Origin: G963677445 sp963677445
Lineage (GTDB): Bacteria > Bacteroidota > Ignavibacteria > Ignavibacteriales > Melioribacteraceae
Reading direction: 5' to 3'
Length of the DNA: 64,000 nt
Assembly (NCBI GenBank): GCA_963677445.2
Contig: CAXXGF010000061.1
Span: forward strand, 1 to 64,000
Position 1 is the first letter of the stretch, and each line of letters starts with the position of its first letter. Below the pieces are notes generated by a model, which did no database searches, had not been told where the DNA came from, and worked only from the letters and a program-made list of their open reading frames with translations. The position numbers and the translations under genes are program-made. Below, in pieces: positions 53,964 through 63,090 of the stretch.

Positions 53964-55426
53964 TGCTGTCGTTACAACAAAGGCTTGCCCTGCAGCAGAA
54001 ATTATCTCCCCAGCAGATACAATATCAGAAATTGCTGCAATTAAATACACTTGCCCTGGAGCAAAGAATAAAAACCGAACTTGAACTCAATCCCATCCTC
54101 GAGGAAGTGCCTGAAGAGGAACTGGAAATGATGGAAAAGGAGCTTGATTCCGATCGGGAGCAGGATGAGGATAGTGATAATAAAGAAGAGGAATCTTCAA
54201 AGGATGATGAGTTTGAAATTGAAGATTTTATGAATGATCTTGAAGCCGATAGCGACAATATTAACCGCAGCCCCGATGATGAAGTGTTGCGTCCGCTGGC
54301 TCCCTCCCGTTCTTCCCTGAGAGAATTGCTTATAGATCAGCTTCATATGCTCGATCTCGATGAAAAACATATGATACTCGGTGAAAATATAATTGGCAGC
54401 CTCGATAAAGATGGCTACTTTAAACAGGATTTGAACAAAATTGTAAATGAACTGACCCTTTTTGAACATCTCGAACTTAACGAAGAAGATGGAAAAAGAA
54501 TGCTTCAGGTTATCCAGTCACTTGAACCGGCGGGTATTGGCGCCGGCAGCCTGAAAGAGTGTATGCTTCTTCAGTTAAAAAACCAGTCTTTTGATCCCTA
54601 CTATAGTTTCCTCGCTGAAAAAATTCTCGAAAACCATTTTCAGGATTTTGTAAATAAAAGATTCGACGCTATTCAGAAATCTATGGACCTTACCCGCGAA
54701 ACCCTGCGGGCAACTCTCGACCTTATTCACAGGCTTAATCCCAAGCCGGGTGAGGGAAATATCGATTCTGAGGAAGCCAACCAGATATCCCCCGATTTCC
54801 TCGTCGAAAAGGTCGATGATAATTATATCGTCTCTCTCAATGACAGGAGCGTTCCTTCTGTAACACTAAGCAAAACCTATCTGGAGATGATCAATCAGAA
54901 TAAACGAAAGAGAAAAATATCGAAGAGAGAAAAAGATACTCATAAATTTCTCCGTGAAAAATATGAATCGGCCAAATGGTTTATAGCTTCAATTCAACAG
55001 CGCAGGAACACACTTATTAAGATCATGCGGGCGATAGTGGAAAAACAGTATGAATTTTTTGATTTTGGTCCCAAGGCGCTTAAACCAATGATCTATAAAG
55101 ATATCGCCGATGAAGTAATGATGGATATTTCCACCATCAGCCGTGTTGTTAATGGTAAATATGTGCAGAGCCCGGTCGGAATTCATGAATTGAAATATTT
55201 CTTCAGCGAAGGTCTCGCCACCGATTCAGGTTCCGAAATATCCAACAGGCATATCAAAGAGCTGATAAAGGAAATTTGTGACGGTGAAAACAAACGCACT
55301 CCTTTGAGTGATGATAAAATATCAGCGATATTAAAGAATAAAGGAATCCATATAGCGCGTAGAACGGTTGCCAAATACCGTGAGCAGCTCAGAATTCCTG
55401 TCGCCCGTCTTCGTAAGGAATTATGA
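53963..55426 (+). CDS. rpoN: RNA polymerase sigma-54 factor
   Basis: 487 residues. Region I is the Gln/Leu-rich N-terminus (LQQRLALQQKLSPQQIQYQK), region II is acidic (about 50-90), and region III spans about 100-480 with core-binding and HTH (DISTISRVVNGKYVQSP). It ends with the RpoN box ARRTVAKYRE at 465-474. It directs polymerase to -24/-12 promoters and needs an AAA activator; none is in the window. The stop overlaps the start of the next gene by ATGA. Confidence 0.96.
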   Translation: MLSLQQRLALQQKLSPQQIQYQKLLQLNTLALEQRIKTELELNPILEEVPEEELEMMEKELDSDREQDEDSDNKEEESSKDDEFEIEDFMNDLEADSDNINRSPDDEVLRPLAPSRSSLRELLIDQLHMLDLDEKHMILGENIIGSLDKDGYFKQDLNKIVNELTLFEHLELNEEDGKRMLQVIQSLEPAGIGAGSLKECMLLQLKNQSFDPYYSFLAEKILENHFQDFVNKRFDAIQKSMDLTRETLRATLDLIHRLNPKPGEGNIDSEEANQISPDFLVEKVDDNYIVSLNDRSVPSVTLSKTYLEMINQNKRKRKISKREKDTHKFLREKYESAKWFIASIQQRRNTLIKIMRAIVEKQYEFFDFGPKALKPMIYKDIADEVMMDISTISRVVNGKYVQSPVGIHELKYFFSEGLATDSGSEISNRHIKELIKEICDGENKRTPLSDDKISAILKNKGIHIARRTVAKYREQLRIPVARLRKEL

Positions 55427-56052
55427 GTTATTTTATTGACGTTCTGATCATTATTTTTCTTTTTCTAATTTTCGGATTGCTCCATTCACTTCTGGCTGCA
55501 AATTCTTTCAAGAAAAGGCTTGAAGATAAAATCTGTGATAAAATTGCCTTCTACAGGTTATTTTACAATCTCGTTTCCACCCTCTTTTACGTTCTGATAA
55601 TCGGAATTTCACCCCGCCCCGATCTGATCGTATATGATCTCCCTTATCCCTGGGATATTATAATATATATTCTGCAGGTTGCCAGTCTTGCCGGCATCAT
55701 CTGGTCGGTAATGTATGTCGACCTTAAAGAGTTCCTCGGTATAAGCCAGGTTATCCGCTATTACCGGGGAAAATATAATTCGGCAAACCTGGATGAAAAT
55801 TCATCCCTCATTATCAGGGGACCCTTTCGTTATATTCGCCACCCCGCCTATTTTTTCTTTATTCTCTTTCTCGGACTCCGGCCGGTAATGAGCTTATTTT
55901 ATCTTGTCGCCTATATCGCCACTGTCGCTTACTTTATTATCGGGGCAATTTTTGAAGAAAGGAAACTTGCTGAAAAATTCGGTGTAGAATATAAGATGTA
56001 TCAAAAAAATGTTCCCCGTTTTATACCGCTAAAAATTAGTGCTGAAAAATGA
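55423..56052 (+). CDS. isoprenylcysteine/PE methyltransferase-like membrane protein
   Basis: 209 residues with about five membrane segments. The C-terminal half has the ICMT/PEMT signature RGPFRYIRHPAYFFFILFLG, then EERKLAEKFGVEYKMYQKNV, which binds S-adenosylmethionine at the membrane. Bacterial members methylate various small or lipid substrates; the one here is unknown. Overlaps both neighbours by 4 bp, so it is probably translated together with rpoN and the PPIase. Confidence 0.82.
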   Translation: MSYFIDVLIIIFLFLIFGLLHSLLAANSFKKRLEDKICDKIAFYRLFYNLVSTLFYVLIIGISPRPDLIVYDLPYPWDIIIYILQVASLAGIIWSVMYVDLKEFLGISQVIRYYRGKYNSANLDENSSLIIRGPFRYIRHPAYFFFILFLGLRPVMSLFYLVAYIATVAYFIIGAIFEERKLAEKFGVEYKMYQKNVPRFIPLKISAEK

Positions 56053-57875
56053 AAAAGCTGTTAATATTTATTTTTGTGCTTACTCTTCTGGTTAACGCCC
56101 AGGAGAAGAAGGAGATCATTCTTGCCGAATTCGCCGGCCATAAAATTACCGCCGAAGAATTTAAACTGCGCTTTCAGTTTATGCCCCAGAAAGGTTCCCC
56201 CGGAATACCTGATGAGGTAAAAAAGATCAGGCTGCTTCATACCATGATCGCCGAAAAACTCTGGGCCGAAGAAGCGCGTGAAAAAGGATATGACACTACA
56301 GAAGCTATCCGGATTTCCTGGAAAAATATTGAAAAAATGTATGCCCGCGACGCGCTGCACAAAATAGAGGTGGAGGATAAATCAAATCCCCCGAAAGAAT
56401 CGGTTATTATGGAATACGCGAAACTGAGCAGAACTCTGTTGATAAAATATATGCTCTCTCCCTCGCGCGAAAGAATATTTACCCTTTATGACAGTCTGAA
56501 TTCGGGAGTATCTTTTGAAGCCCTTCTGAAAAACCGCCCCGAAAAAATGCACCAGGATACAGCTATCGTCGTTAAAAGCGGCGATTCGGCCCCCGATGTG
56601 GAAGAAGAATTATTCCGCCTCAATAAAGGTGAATATACCCCGCCCCTTCAGACTGAACATGGTTGGTATATATTTTATCTCGAAGATTTTATTCCAAAAG
56701 CCGCGACCGAAAAGGAACTGGTAAATCTGCAGAAGGAAGCGAGAAAGCTGGCGCGGGAAAAATTATCCTCCCAGAATTACAATGACTATTTCCGCGATTT
56801 TTTTAAGGACAAAAAAGTCAGTTCGGACGGGTACCTTTTCTGGAGTTTCGCCGACCAGGTGGTTCAAATATTTAAGGAAAAGAAAAAGTCGGGGGAAGAA
56901 CAGAAAAAAGGCGCCTGGTACCTCGGAAAAAATGATTATGAGACCATCAGAAAAAACCTGGGTCCCGATACTCTTAATATGTCCTATATAAAACTGGACG
57001 ATAAAAATGTTACCATGAAAGAATTCCTCCGCACATTTTTCTTTGACGGTTTTTATTCCTCCACCGCCGACGCCGATACTTTGAGAGCAAAACTCAATTC
57101 GAGGATTAAATCATTTATCGAGATGGAGCTGCTTTCAGATGAGGCATTCAGCAGGGGACTTAACAAGCAGCCTGAAGTAACCACTTTCACCGATATGTGG
57201 CGCGATCATTATCTCGCCGGGCATGTTAAAAATGAAATGTTAAGTCAGGCCGTAATAGCGCCCGGTGAAGTGAAGGAACATTACGATAAGAACCGGGACA
57301 AACTTGGCAGCCTTACCGAAATCAATATTCTGGAGATCCTTACCGACAGCCTTGAGGTAATAGAGGAGGCGTTCAGGAGGCTCGATAACGGAGAGGATTT
57401 CAGAATGATAGCGCGTGAACACACTAAAAGAGAATGGACACGTGAAAAAGGGGGGGAATTCGGCTGGTTCCCATATACGTTCTATAAAGAGATCGGCCCG
57501 GTAGCGAAAGAGCTTGAAATGAATGAAATTTTCGGACCTCTGGAAACTGACAACGGTTATTCCCTGTTTAAACTTATAGGCAGAAGGGAACCTGGCAAAG
57601 AAAAGATGCGTCCATTTGAAGAAGTGAAAGATAAACTTCGCGCCAAACTTAAGATGGAAAAGGTGGAAAACCTTCAGATAAGAAAAACAGTTGAGCTGGC
57701 GCGCAAATATGATCTGAAAGTTTATGAAGATTTACTAAAGTCAGTAAAAGTTACTAATTTTAATATGCTTGTTTTTAAATATTTTGGATTTGGCGGGCAT
57801 ATGCTTGCTGTTCCCGTTACAACGCCATTTGAAAAATGGTTTGAATACTGGAAACAGAACAAGACATTGCCATAA
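56049..57875 (+). CDS. periplasmic peptidyl-prolyl cis-trans isomerase, SurA/PpiC type
   Basis: 608 residues. A signal peptide (1-18) is followed by a SurA-like N-terminal chaperone region (about 20-120), parvulin domain 1 (about 130-230, GEYTPPLQTEHGWYIFYLED) and a central region. Parvulin domain 2 (about 400-510, TEINILEILTDS, GGEFGWFPY, GPLETDNGYSLFKLIGR) and a C-terminal helix complete it. Domain 1 is diverged and may be structural only. It should aid folding of outer-membrane and secreted proteins, fitting the many beta-barrels and T9SS cargo of this genome. The gap to hslV is 17 bp. Confidence 0.85.
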   Translation: MKKLLIFIFVLTLLVNAQEKKEIILAEFAGHKITAEEFKLRFQFMPQKGSPGIPDEVKKIRLLHTMIAEKLWAEEAREKGYDTTEAIRISWKNIEKMYARDALHKIEVEDKSNPPKESVIMEYAKLSRTLLIKYMLSPSRERIFTLYDSLNSGVSFEALLKNRPEKMHQDTAIVVKSGDSAPDVEEELFRLNKGEYTPPLQTEHGWYIFYLEDFIPKAATEKELVNLQKEARKLAREKLSSQNYNDYFRDFFKDKKVSSDGYLFWSFADQVVQIFKEKKKSGEEQKKGAWYLGKNDYETIRKNLGPDTLNMSYIKLDDKNVTMKEFLRTFFFDGFYSSTADADTLRAKLNSRIKSFIEMELLSDEAFSRGLNKQPEVTTFTDMWRDHYLAGHVKNEMLSQAVIAPGEVKEHYDKNRDKLGSLTEINILEILTDSLEVIEEAFRRLDNGEDFRMIAREHTKREWTREKGGEFGWFPYTFYKEIGPVAKELEMNEIFGPLETDNGYSLFKLIGRREPGKEKMRPFEEVKDKLRAKLKMEKVENLQIRKTVELARKYDLKVYEDLLKSVKVTNFNMLVFKYFGFGGHMLAVPVTTPFEKWFEYWKQNKTLP

Positions 57876-57892
57876 AGGATAAGGAGCTAATT

Positions 57893-58429
57893 TTGAAGAC
57901 ACGATCAACAACAATACTCGGATTGATTCACAAAGGTGAAGCGGTTATAGGAGGAGACGGACAGGTAACACTCGGAAATACCGTGATGAAACACAACTCG
58001 ATGAAGATCAGGAAACTATATAACGGCCAGGTGCTTACCGGGTTTGCCGGTTCGGCCGCCGACGCTTTTACGCTACTCGGACGTTTCGAGGAAAAACTTG
58101 AACAGTATCGCGGCAATGTAAGCCGCTCGGTTGTGGAACTCGCCCGCGACTGGCGCACAGATAAATACCTGCGCCGCCTCGAAGCGATGCTCGCCGTTAT
58201 ATCGGAAGATAAAACATTTGTGGTTTCCGGAACCGGCGATGTGATTGAACCGGATGATTCAATCGTCGCTATCGGTTCAGGAGGAATGTACGCCCTGGCA
58301 GCGGCTAAAATGCTGGTAAAATACAGCGATCTTTCTACGGAAGAAATTGTTAAGGAAGCCCTGAAAACCGCTTCCGAAATCTGCATTTATACAAATGACA
58401 GAATAAATACGGAAAAAATTGAAAAATAA
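57893..58429 (+). CDS. hslV: ATP-dependent protease proteolytic subunit HslV
   Basis: 178 residues from a TTG with aaggag 7-12 bp upstream. After a short leader (MKTRS) the N-terminal nucleophile Thr begins TTILGLIHKGEAVIGGDGQV. VMKHNSMKIRKLY, GFAGSAADAFTLLGRFEEKL and SGTGDVIEPDD, then AIGSGGMYALAAA, are all canonical. The protein forms the double-hexamer core of the HslUV protease, controlled by HslU 15 bp downstream. Confidence 0.96.
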   Translation: MKTRSTTILGLIHKGEAVIGGDGQVTLGNTVMKHNSMKIRKLYNGQVLTGFAGSAADAFTLLGRFEEKLEQYRGNVSRSVVELARDWRTDKYLRRLEAMLAVISEDKTFVVSGTGDVIEPDDSIVAIGSGGMYALAAAKMLVKYSDLSTEEIVKEALKTASEICIYTNDRINTEKIEK

Positions 58430-58444
58430 ACGTGGTATCTTTTT

Positions 58445-59809
58445 ATGAATAACGACACTATGAAAAATTTAACTCCGGCTCAGATTGTAAAAGAACTGGA
58501 TGAATACATTATCGGCCAGGATGACGCCAAAAGGGCCGTGGCGATAGCGCTGAGAAACAGGTGGAGACGTCAGCAGGTTGCGGGCAATATACGTGAAGAA
58601 ATTATGCCCAATAACATTATCCTGATAGGCCCCACAGGTGTTGGTAAAACGGAGATCGCCCGCAGACTGGCAAAACTTTCAGGCGCTCCATTTATCAAGG
58701 TTGAGGCTTCCAAATTTACCGAAGTTGGTTACGTGGGCCGCGATGTTGAATCGATGATCAGGGACCTTACCGAACTGGCTGTTAATATGGTAAAATTTGA
58801 AAAAACCGATGAAGTGAGGGAAAAAGCTGAAAAGATCGCTGAAGATAAAATTCTCGATATTCTCATTCCACCGGTTAAAACTCCCTCGGCAGCCTCAGAG
58901 GATGATGAGGAAAATGAACAGGTGCGCAATGAAAAAACCCGCGAATGGATGAGAGGCAAACTCCGCAAGGGTGACCTCGATGATAAAATGGTGGAATTCG
59001 ACGCCGCGGCTCCCGCAGGCGGAATGCAGGTTTTCGGACCTATGGGTATGGATGACATGGGAATCAACATCCAGGAAATCGTAAGCAACATGATGCCTAA
59101 AAAGAAGAAAAAAAGAAAAACCGCCATTAAAGACGCCCGCAGAATTATCGCCCAGGATGAAGCGCAGAAACTTATCGATATGGACGCTGTGCAGAATGAG
59201 GCGATCAAGCGGGTCCAGGAGGGGGGCATTGTATTTATTGATGAAATTGATAAAGTAGCCGGCGGCAGCAAAAGCCAGGGTCCCGATGTATCGCGCGAAG
59301 GGGTTCAGCGCGACCTGCTTCCCATCGTGGAAGGATCAACCGTCAATACAAAATATGGCCCCGTTAAAACCGATCATATTCTCTTTATCGCTTCAGGCGC
59401 GTTCCATGTGGCAAAACCTTCAGACCTGATACCGGAACTCCAGGGACGTTTTCCCATCCGCGTGGAATTAAAAAGCCTGACCGAAGAGGACTTCATAAAA
59501 ATTCTCACCATTCCCCAGAACGCGCTCCTGAAACAGTATGCCGCGTTGCTCGATACCGAAGGAATAAAGATAAGTTTTAATGATGATTCAATATCTGAAA
59601 TCGCACGCACGGCAGCCGCGGTCAACGAGGAAGTGGAAAACATCGGCGCCCGCCGTCTCCACACAATCCTTACCACCCTGCTCGAAGATATCCTCTTCGA
59701 TGTGCCCGACAAAATTGACTCGCATAACATCAAAATCTCCGGCGAAATGGTCACCGAAAAACTTGACAAAATCGTAAAGAACCGTGATTTGAGCAAGTAT
59801 ATTCTTTAG
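58445..59809 (+). CDS. hslU: ATP-dependent protease ATPase subunit HslU
   Basis: 454 residues. Start region LTPAQIVKELDEYIIGQDDA, Walker A GPTGVGKTEIARRLA, KVEASKFTEVGYVGRDVESM (pore loop GYVG), an intermediate domain (about 115-240) with EEN and Lys-rich segments, Walker B GGIVFIDEIDKVA, then the sensor and C-terminal segments AHARRLHTI-like (GARRLHTILTTLLEDILFD). It ends ...RDLSKYIL, the HslV-activating tail. The hexamer unfolds substrates into HslV. A terminator lies 26 bp downstream. Confidence 0.96.
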   Translation: MNNDTMKNLTPAQIVKELDEYIIGQDDAKRAVAIALRNRWRRQQVAGNIREEIMPNNIILIGPTGVGKTEIARRLAKLSGAPFIKVEASKFTEVGYVGRDVESMIRDLTELAVNMVKFEKTDEVREKAEKIAEDKILDILIPPVKTPSAASEDDEENEQVRNEKTREWMRGKLRKGDLDDKMVEFDAAAPAGGMQVFGPMGMDDMGINIQEIVSNMMPKKKKKRKTAIKDARRIIAQDEAQKLIDMDAVQNEAIKRVQEGGIVFIDEIDKVAGGSKSQGPDVSREGVQRDLLPIVEGSTVNTKYGPVKTDHILFIASGAFHVAKPSDLIPELQGRFPIRVELKSLTEEDFIKILTIPQNALLKQYAALLDTEGIKISFNDDSISEIARTAAAVNEEVENIGARRLHTILTTLLEDILFDVPDKIDSHNIKISGEMVTEKLDKIVKNRDLSKYIL

Positions 59810-59834
59810 TGTTTTTGCTTGTATAAAAATTGTG

Positions 59835-59863
59835 AAAAATCCCGGCTTTGCCGGGATTTTTTT
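59835..59863 (+). terminator. Rho-independent terminator after hslU
   Basis: A GC-rich stem (cccggc with gccggg, inside A and T arms) and a ttt loop run into seven T residues. It ends the rpoN-hslU transcript and may also work for the convergent nuclease-like gene. Confidence 0.9.
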
Positions 59864-59940
59864 GTAGTGATTTTCAAAAGTTAATCAGGGGAATTATATG
59901 GCTGTTTTCTCACTGCATTATTCGTTGTGACTATTGGTAA

Positions 59941-60972
59941 CTATATTTCGTTAATATCTTTCTCAATTAGTCTAAATTTATCTTTGATATCATCACCTGT
60001 ATAGAAGTCAAGTAAATCTCTCTTTGTCAATGTACCATCATTTAGGAATTTCTTCAAATACTCTTGATTAAATTCCATCAGTAGAACAGACTTTTCAAGC
60101 TGTTTTAAAATAGACTTATTATTCTCAATGTTCTTCTCAACAAGTTCTTTGATTATTAGTACTTCATTTATATCCTTAATAATCCTGTTAATTAGAACAG
60201 CCAGCAAGTCTTTGTCGAGCTCGATTTCCTTTGAATTCAAAGCGATGTCTCTTGCAAGCATATAAGCAATTACAAGATTGGAATAGTCGCCTTTTTGAGA
60301 ATTGATAATAGCGACCAAACCAATTCCAGGGATAAATCCAACATTTTCAAAGTTCTTCAGGATTGAATTATCTACCAAAGAAATGTCAAAGACTATCAGG
60401 CTTACTTTGGAATCCCGGTTGGCCTGAGCTTCTATCAATTGACTCCAGGCGGTATCTGTTTTTCGGGTGAAGATTTCTTTGCTTTCAATATCTCCGAGAC
60501 GTACGCTTTTGTCAAACTTACATTCTATAGCAATCTTTATATCTGGATCTCCATCCAATTCGCAAATAATGTCACCTGTTTTGTTCTTGGGTAGATTTCC
60601 TGTGGAATTTCCAGTGAGAACAGCCTTGTCTCTTAATTTCTTTTCGGAAAAGTATTTATTGAGGAATTCCGCAATTTCATCTTCAGCGAGAATGCCTTTA
60701 ATGGTGGACTTATAAAAAAGTTCCTTCTTCATTTCGAAAATCATCTTCAGACTTTCCAGTTCTGTGCCAAGTTCATTGCTTGTTTTAGAAAGGAAAGCAG
60801 AAATTCGATCTTCCATTAAAGCCAGCACACCGATATATATTGCACGGATTAACTTTTCTTCTCGTTCAGTCACAGGAAGCTGGTCGAAGTAGTTGAAAAC
60901 GATTTCATTATCCAGTTCAAAACCAGATATTTCTACTCGTCTGAGTTTTTGATTTAATGAAATTTTTCCCAT
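59941..60972 (-). CDS. predicted PD-(D/E)XK-like nuclease, last gene of the SIR2-HerA operon
   Basis: 343 residues; family not recognised by name. Residues about 130-160 have a nuclease-like active-site pattern: GDIICELDGD with its Asp, then IKIAIECKFDKS (E-x-K), spacing typical of the PD-(D/E)XK fold. The rest is helical (coiled-coil-like N-terminus about 35-100 and C-terminus about 255-340). It follows the KTSC gene by 11 bp on the same strand as herA and SIR2. It may be a second effector or a processing enzyme for that system; this is inference from position. The G-x(13)-E-C-K reading is by eye. Confidence 0.6.
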   Translation of the reverse strand: MGKISLNQKLRRVEISGFELDNEIVFNYFDQLPVTEREEKLIRAIYIGVLALMEDRISAFLSKTSNELGTELESLKMIFEMKKELFYKSTIKGILAEDEIAEFLNKYFSEKKLRDKAVLTGNSTGNLPKNKTGDIICELDGDPDIKIAIECKFDKSVRLGDIESKEIFTRKTDTAWSQLIEAQANRDSKVSLIVFDISLVDNSILKNFENVGFIPGIGLVAIINSQKGDYSNLVIAYMLARDIALNSKEIELDKDLLAVLINRIIKDINEVLIIKELVEKNIENNKSILKQLEKSVLLMEFNQEYLKKFLNDGTLTKRDLLDFYTGDDIKDKFRLIEKDINEI

Positions 60973-60983
60973 ATTAGATTAAG

Positions 60984-61196
60984 TTAAACTCGTGCGTATC
61001 GATATTGACCCTTCAAGTTTTGATGGATAAATTGTCCTTTTGAAGGTGCAGCTTTGAATTCTTGCCAAACGTTAACTCCCACGTCATAATATTGGTAAAT
61101 ACTACCATTATGAAATTCAACTTCAAGAGTAGAATTTGACTCTTCATAACTAATACGAGATACATTTGATGAATTGAAATCTGTATAGTGCTCCAT
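60984..61196 (-). CDS. KTSC-domain protein
   Basis: 70 residues. The KTSC domain is recognised from SSNVSRISYEESNSTLEVEF, then YQYYDVGVNVWQEFKAAPSK and GQFIHQNLKGQYRYARV. The family is small, also found at the end of some lysyl-tRNA synthetases, and has no proven role. The start lies one base after the HerA stop, so it is very likely cotranscribed and coupled with herA. Confidence 0.85.
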   Translation of the reverse strand: MEHYTDFNSSNVSRISYEESNSTLEVEFHNGSIYQYYDVGVNVWQEFKAAPSKGQFIHQNLKGQYRYARV

Positions 61197-61197
61197 T

Positions 61198-63090
61198 TTA
61201 TTCTTCCTCTTTTAATGATTTTGCAACTTTCGGATTCTGTTTTCTCCAAGTTTCTACAAACCGGTCATATTTCTCATTTGTTTGCTTGGGTGCATCCCAA
61301 CCACCTGTTAAATTAAATGATATATCAGGAGGGAGTTCACTACAAACAACAGGATCTTGGCTGTCAGGCCTGCTACCTTTTGGAGGAGCTTCAATTAATG
61401 TTCTCATTGGAAGCTTTACAGCTTCCCCTAATATAATCGCTTCGCCAGTCCTCAATATTGGAAGCATATCCGTTAATCCATCTAGATTTTCAGTAATGGC
61501 TCCTTTAATGTGTGATCGATCCGTATTGTTTGATAATCTCAATGAAAAGAAAGTCCCACATTGGGATAATATTGTAGAGTTGATTTCAGAAGGCCGCTGG
61601 CTCACAATCATGGAACCAATGCCATATTTTCTACCTTCTTTGACAATTCTTTGAACAATTGAAGAAGCTAATCCTTCAAAATTGTCATTTAAATAACTAT
61701 GGGCTTCTTCCATAACTACTAATAATGGTCGCTCTTTACCACCTTCAGGAAGATTTCGCGACCAGAATAACCCATCGTAGATTATTCTCAAACAAACTCC
61801 AATAATATCATTTAATACTGAAGATGGAATACCTGATAAATCAAGGATGGTGATAGGTTTTTCGGTTCCAATCCAATCTTTTACAAAATCATCTAAATCT
61901 TTATCAACTTTTCCGTCAAGTTCAGGTGTCCATTCACCTGGATTAAGTAAAAAATCAAATCTTGGTATTCGAAGTTTTGCTCCTAAATTTTCTAATTGCG
62001 CCTTAATATTTAATAGGTTAGGTAAATAATTAATCTTTTCCGGATCTCCCTGCACATTCTTAACCTTTTTAAATTTCGGTGGAATTCCCTTGCTTGGATC
62101 ACCCTTAATATCATTGGTTCCATCCTTTTCGTAAGCCCAGTTAGCTTCAATAGGTGTTTTTCCATTATCAGAATAATAGGTTCCAAATTCTAGGCAATAC
62201 AGCTCATACCAAAGCTGATTTAAGCTAAATGGAACGGGACTATCAACGCTCAATGTTTCAAGAGGCAAATCACTCTTAGGATATTTTTTTAATGCCTGGA
62301 TCTTATGGTCGAGTATTTTTTCTAAAACAATATTTTTACTTTTTGAATTGTCTCCAAAGTTCCCAAAAGTCACTTGCAGAAGCTCATCAGCGTTAAGTGC
62401 CCAAAATGGAATTCTCAGGCTTTTTTCATTTAAATTGTTATACTCAGGATTTATTTTGTAAATATTGGCTCTATTTTTCAATGCCTTGCCATATTCACCA
62501 TGAATATCAAAGACAATAATACGGGCAGATGGAAACTTATTTATGTCTGACAGTGAATTTAGCAAACTTGCAACGGTAGTTGATTTACCAGAACCGGTTG
62601 TACCAACAATTGCAGAGTGGCGTGTCACCAATTTATTTATATCAACTAAAGCATCAATCGATTCTGAACCAGCAATATGCCCAATTCGTACCATATGATT
62701 TTGATGACCTGCTTCTCCATAGATTTTTGCCAAATCTATTTCTGAGACTAAATGTACTTCATCTTCAACCGTAGGATATTGCGATATTCCTCTTTGAAAT
62801 TTGCCTTTTTTATAACCTTCACCTATTAATTGTATAGTAAGCCAACGATACCCTTCTGGTTCTGCATCTTTAAGATTTTCAGGAACTGAACGAGCTCCTA
62901 CTTGAGAGACAATTCCGAACAGATCAACGTAACCGATTGGGATTCTTACAAAACTTCCTACCTGTCCAATTCTGTACCCTTGTCCATCAACAAAATTAAG
63001 CCCCGTAGACTGATTTCGAGATAATTTCACACTTACGGATGTACCATTAACATCTTGAACAGTACCAATTAGTGTCGAATTATTCTTCAT
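61198..63090 (-). CDS. HerA-like ATPase/translocase
   Basis: 630 residues. An N-terminal HAS-barrel (about 1-110) is followed by the HerA/FtsK-type P-loop ATPase: Walker A GTTGSGKST (163-171), Walker B LLVVMEEAHSYL, and the arginine-finger region IVKEGRKYGIGSMIVSQRPS. The end segment CGTFFSLRLSNNTD, then GEAIILGEAVKLPM, is usual for DUF87/HerA proteins, which act as hexameric DNA translocases. Start overlaps the SIR2 gene end by 11 bp. HerA paired with SIR2 is a known anti-phage arrangement in which NAD+ breakdown is the effector. Confidence 0.9.
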   Translation of the reverse strand: MKNNSTLIGTVQDVNGTSVSVKLSRNQSTGLNFVDGQGYRIGQVGSFVRIPIGYVDLFGIVSQVGARSVPENLKDAEPEGYRWLTIQLIGEGYKKGKFQRGISQYPTVEDEVHLVSEIDLAKIYGEAGHQNHMVRIGHIAGSESIDALVDINKLVTRHSAIVGTTGSGKSTTVASLLNSLSDINKFPSARIIVFDIHGEYGKALKNRANIYKINPEYNNLNEKSLRIPFWALNADELLQVTFGNFGDNSKSKNIVLEKILDHKIQALKKYPKSDLPLETLSVDSPVPFSLNQLWYELYCLEFGTYYSDNGKTPIEANWAYEKDGTNDIKGDPSKGIPPKFKKVKNVQGDPEKINYLPNLLNIKAQLENLGAKLRIPRFDFLLNPGEWTPELDGKVDKDLDDFVKDWIGTEKPITILDLSGIPSSVLNDIIGVCLRIIYDGLFWSRNLPEGGKERPLLVVMEEAHSYLNDNFEGLASSIVQRIVKEGRKYGIGSMIVSQRPSEINSTILSQCGTFFSLRLSNNTDRSHIKGAITENLDGLTDMLPILRTGEAIILGEAVKLPMRTLIEAPPKGSRPDSQDPVVCSELPPDISFNLTGGWDAPKQTNEKYDRFVETWRKQNPKVAKSLKEEE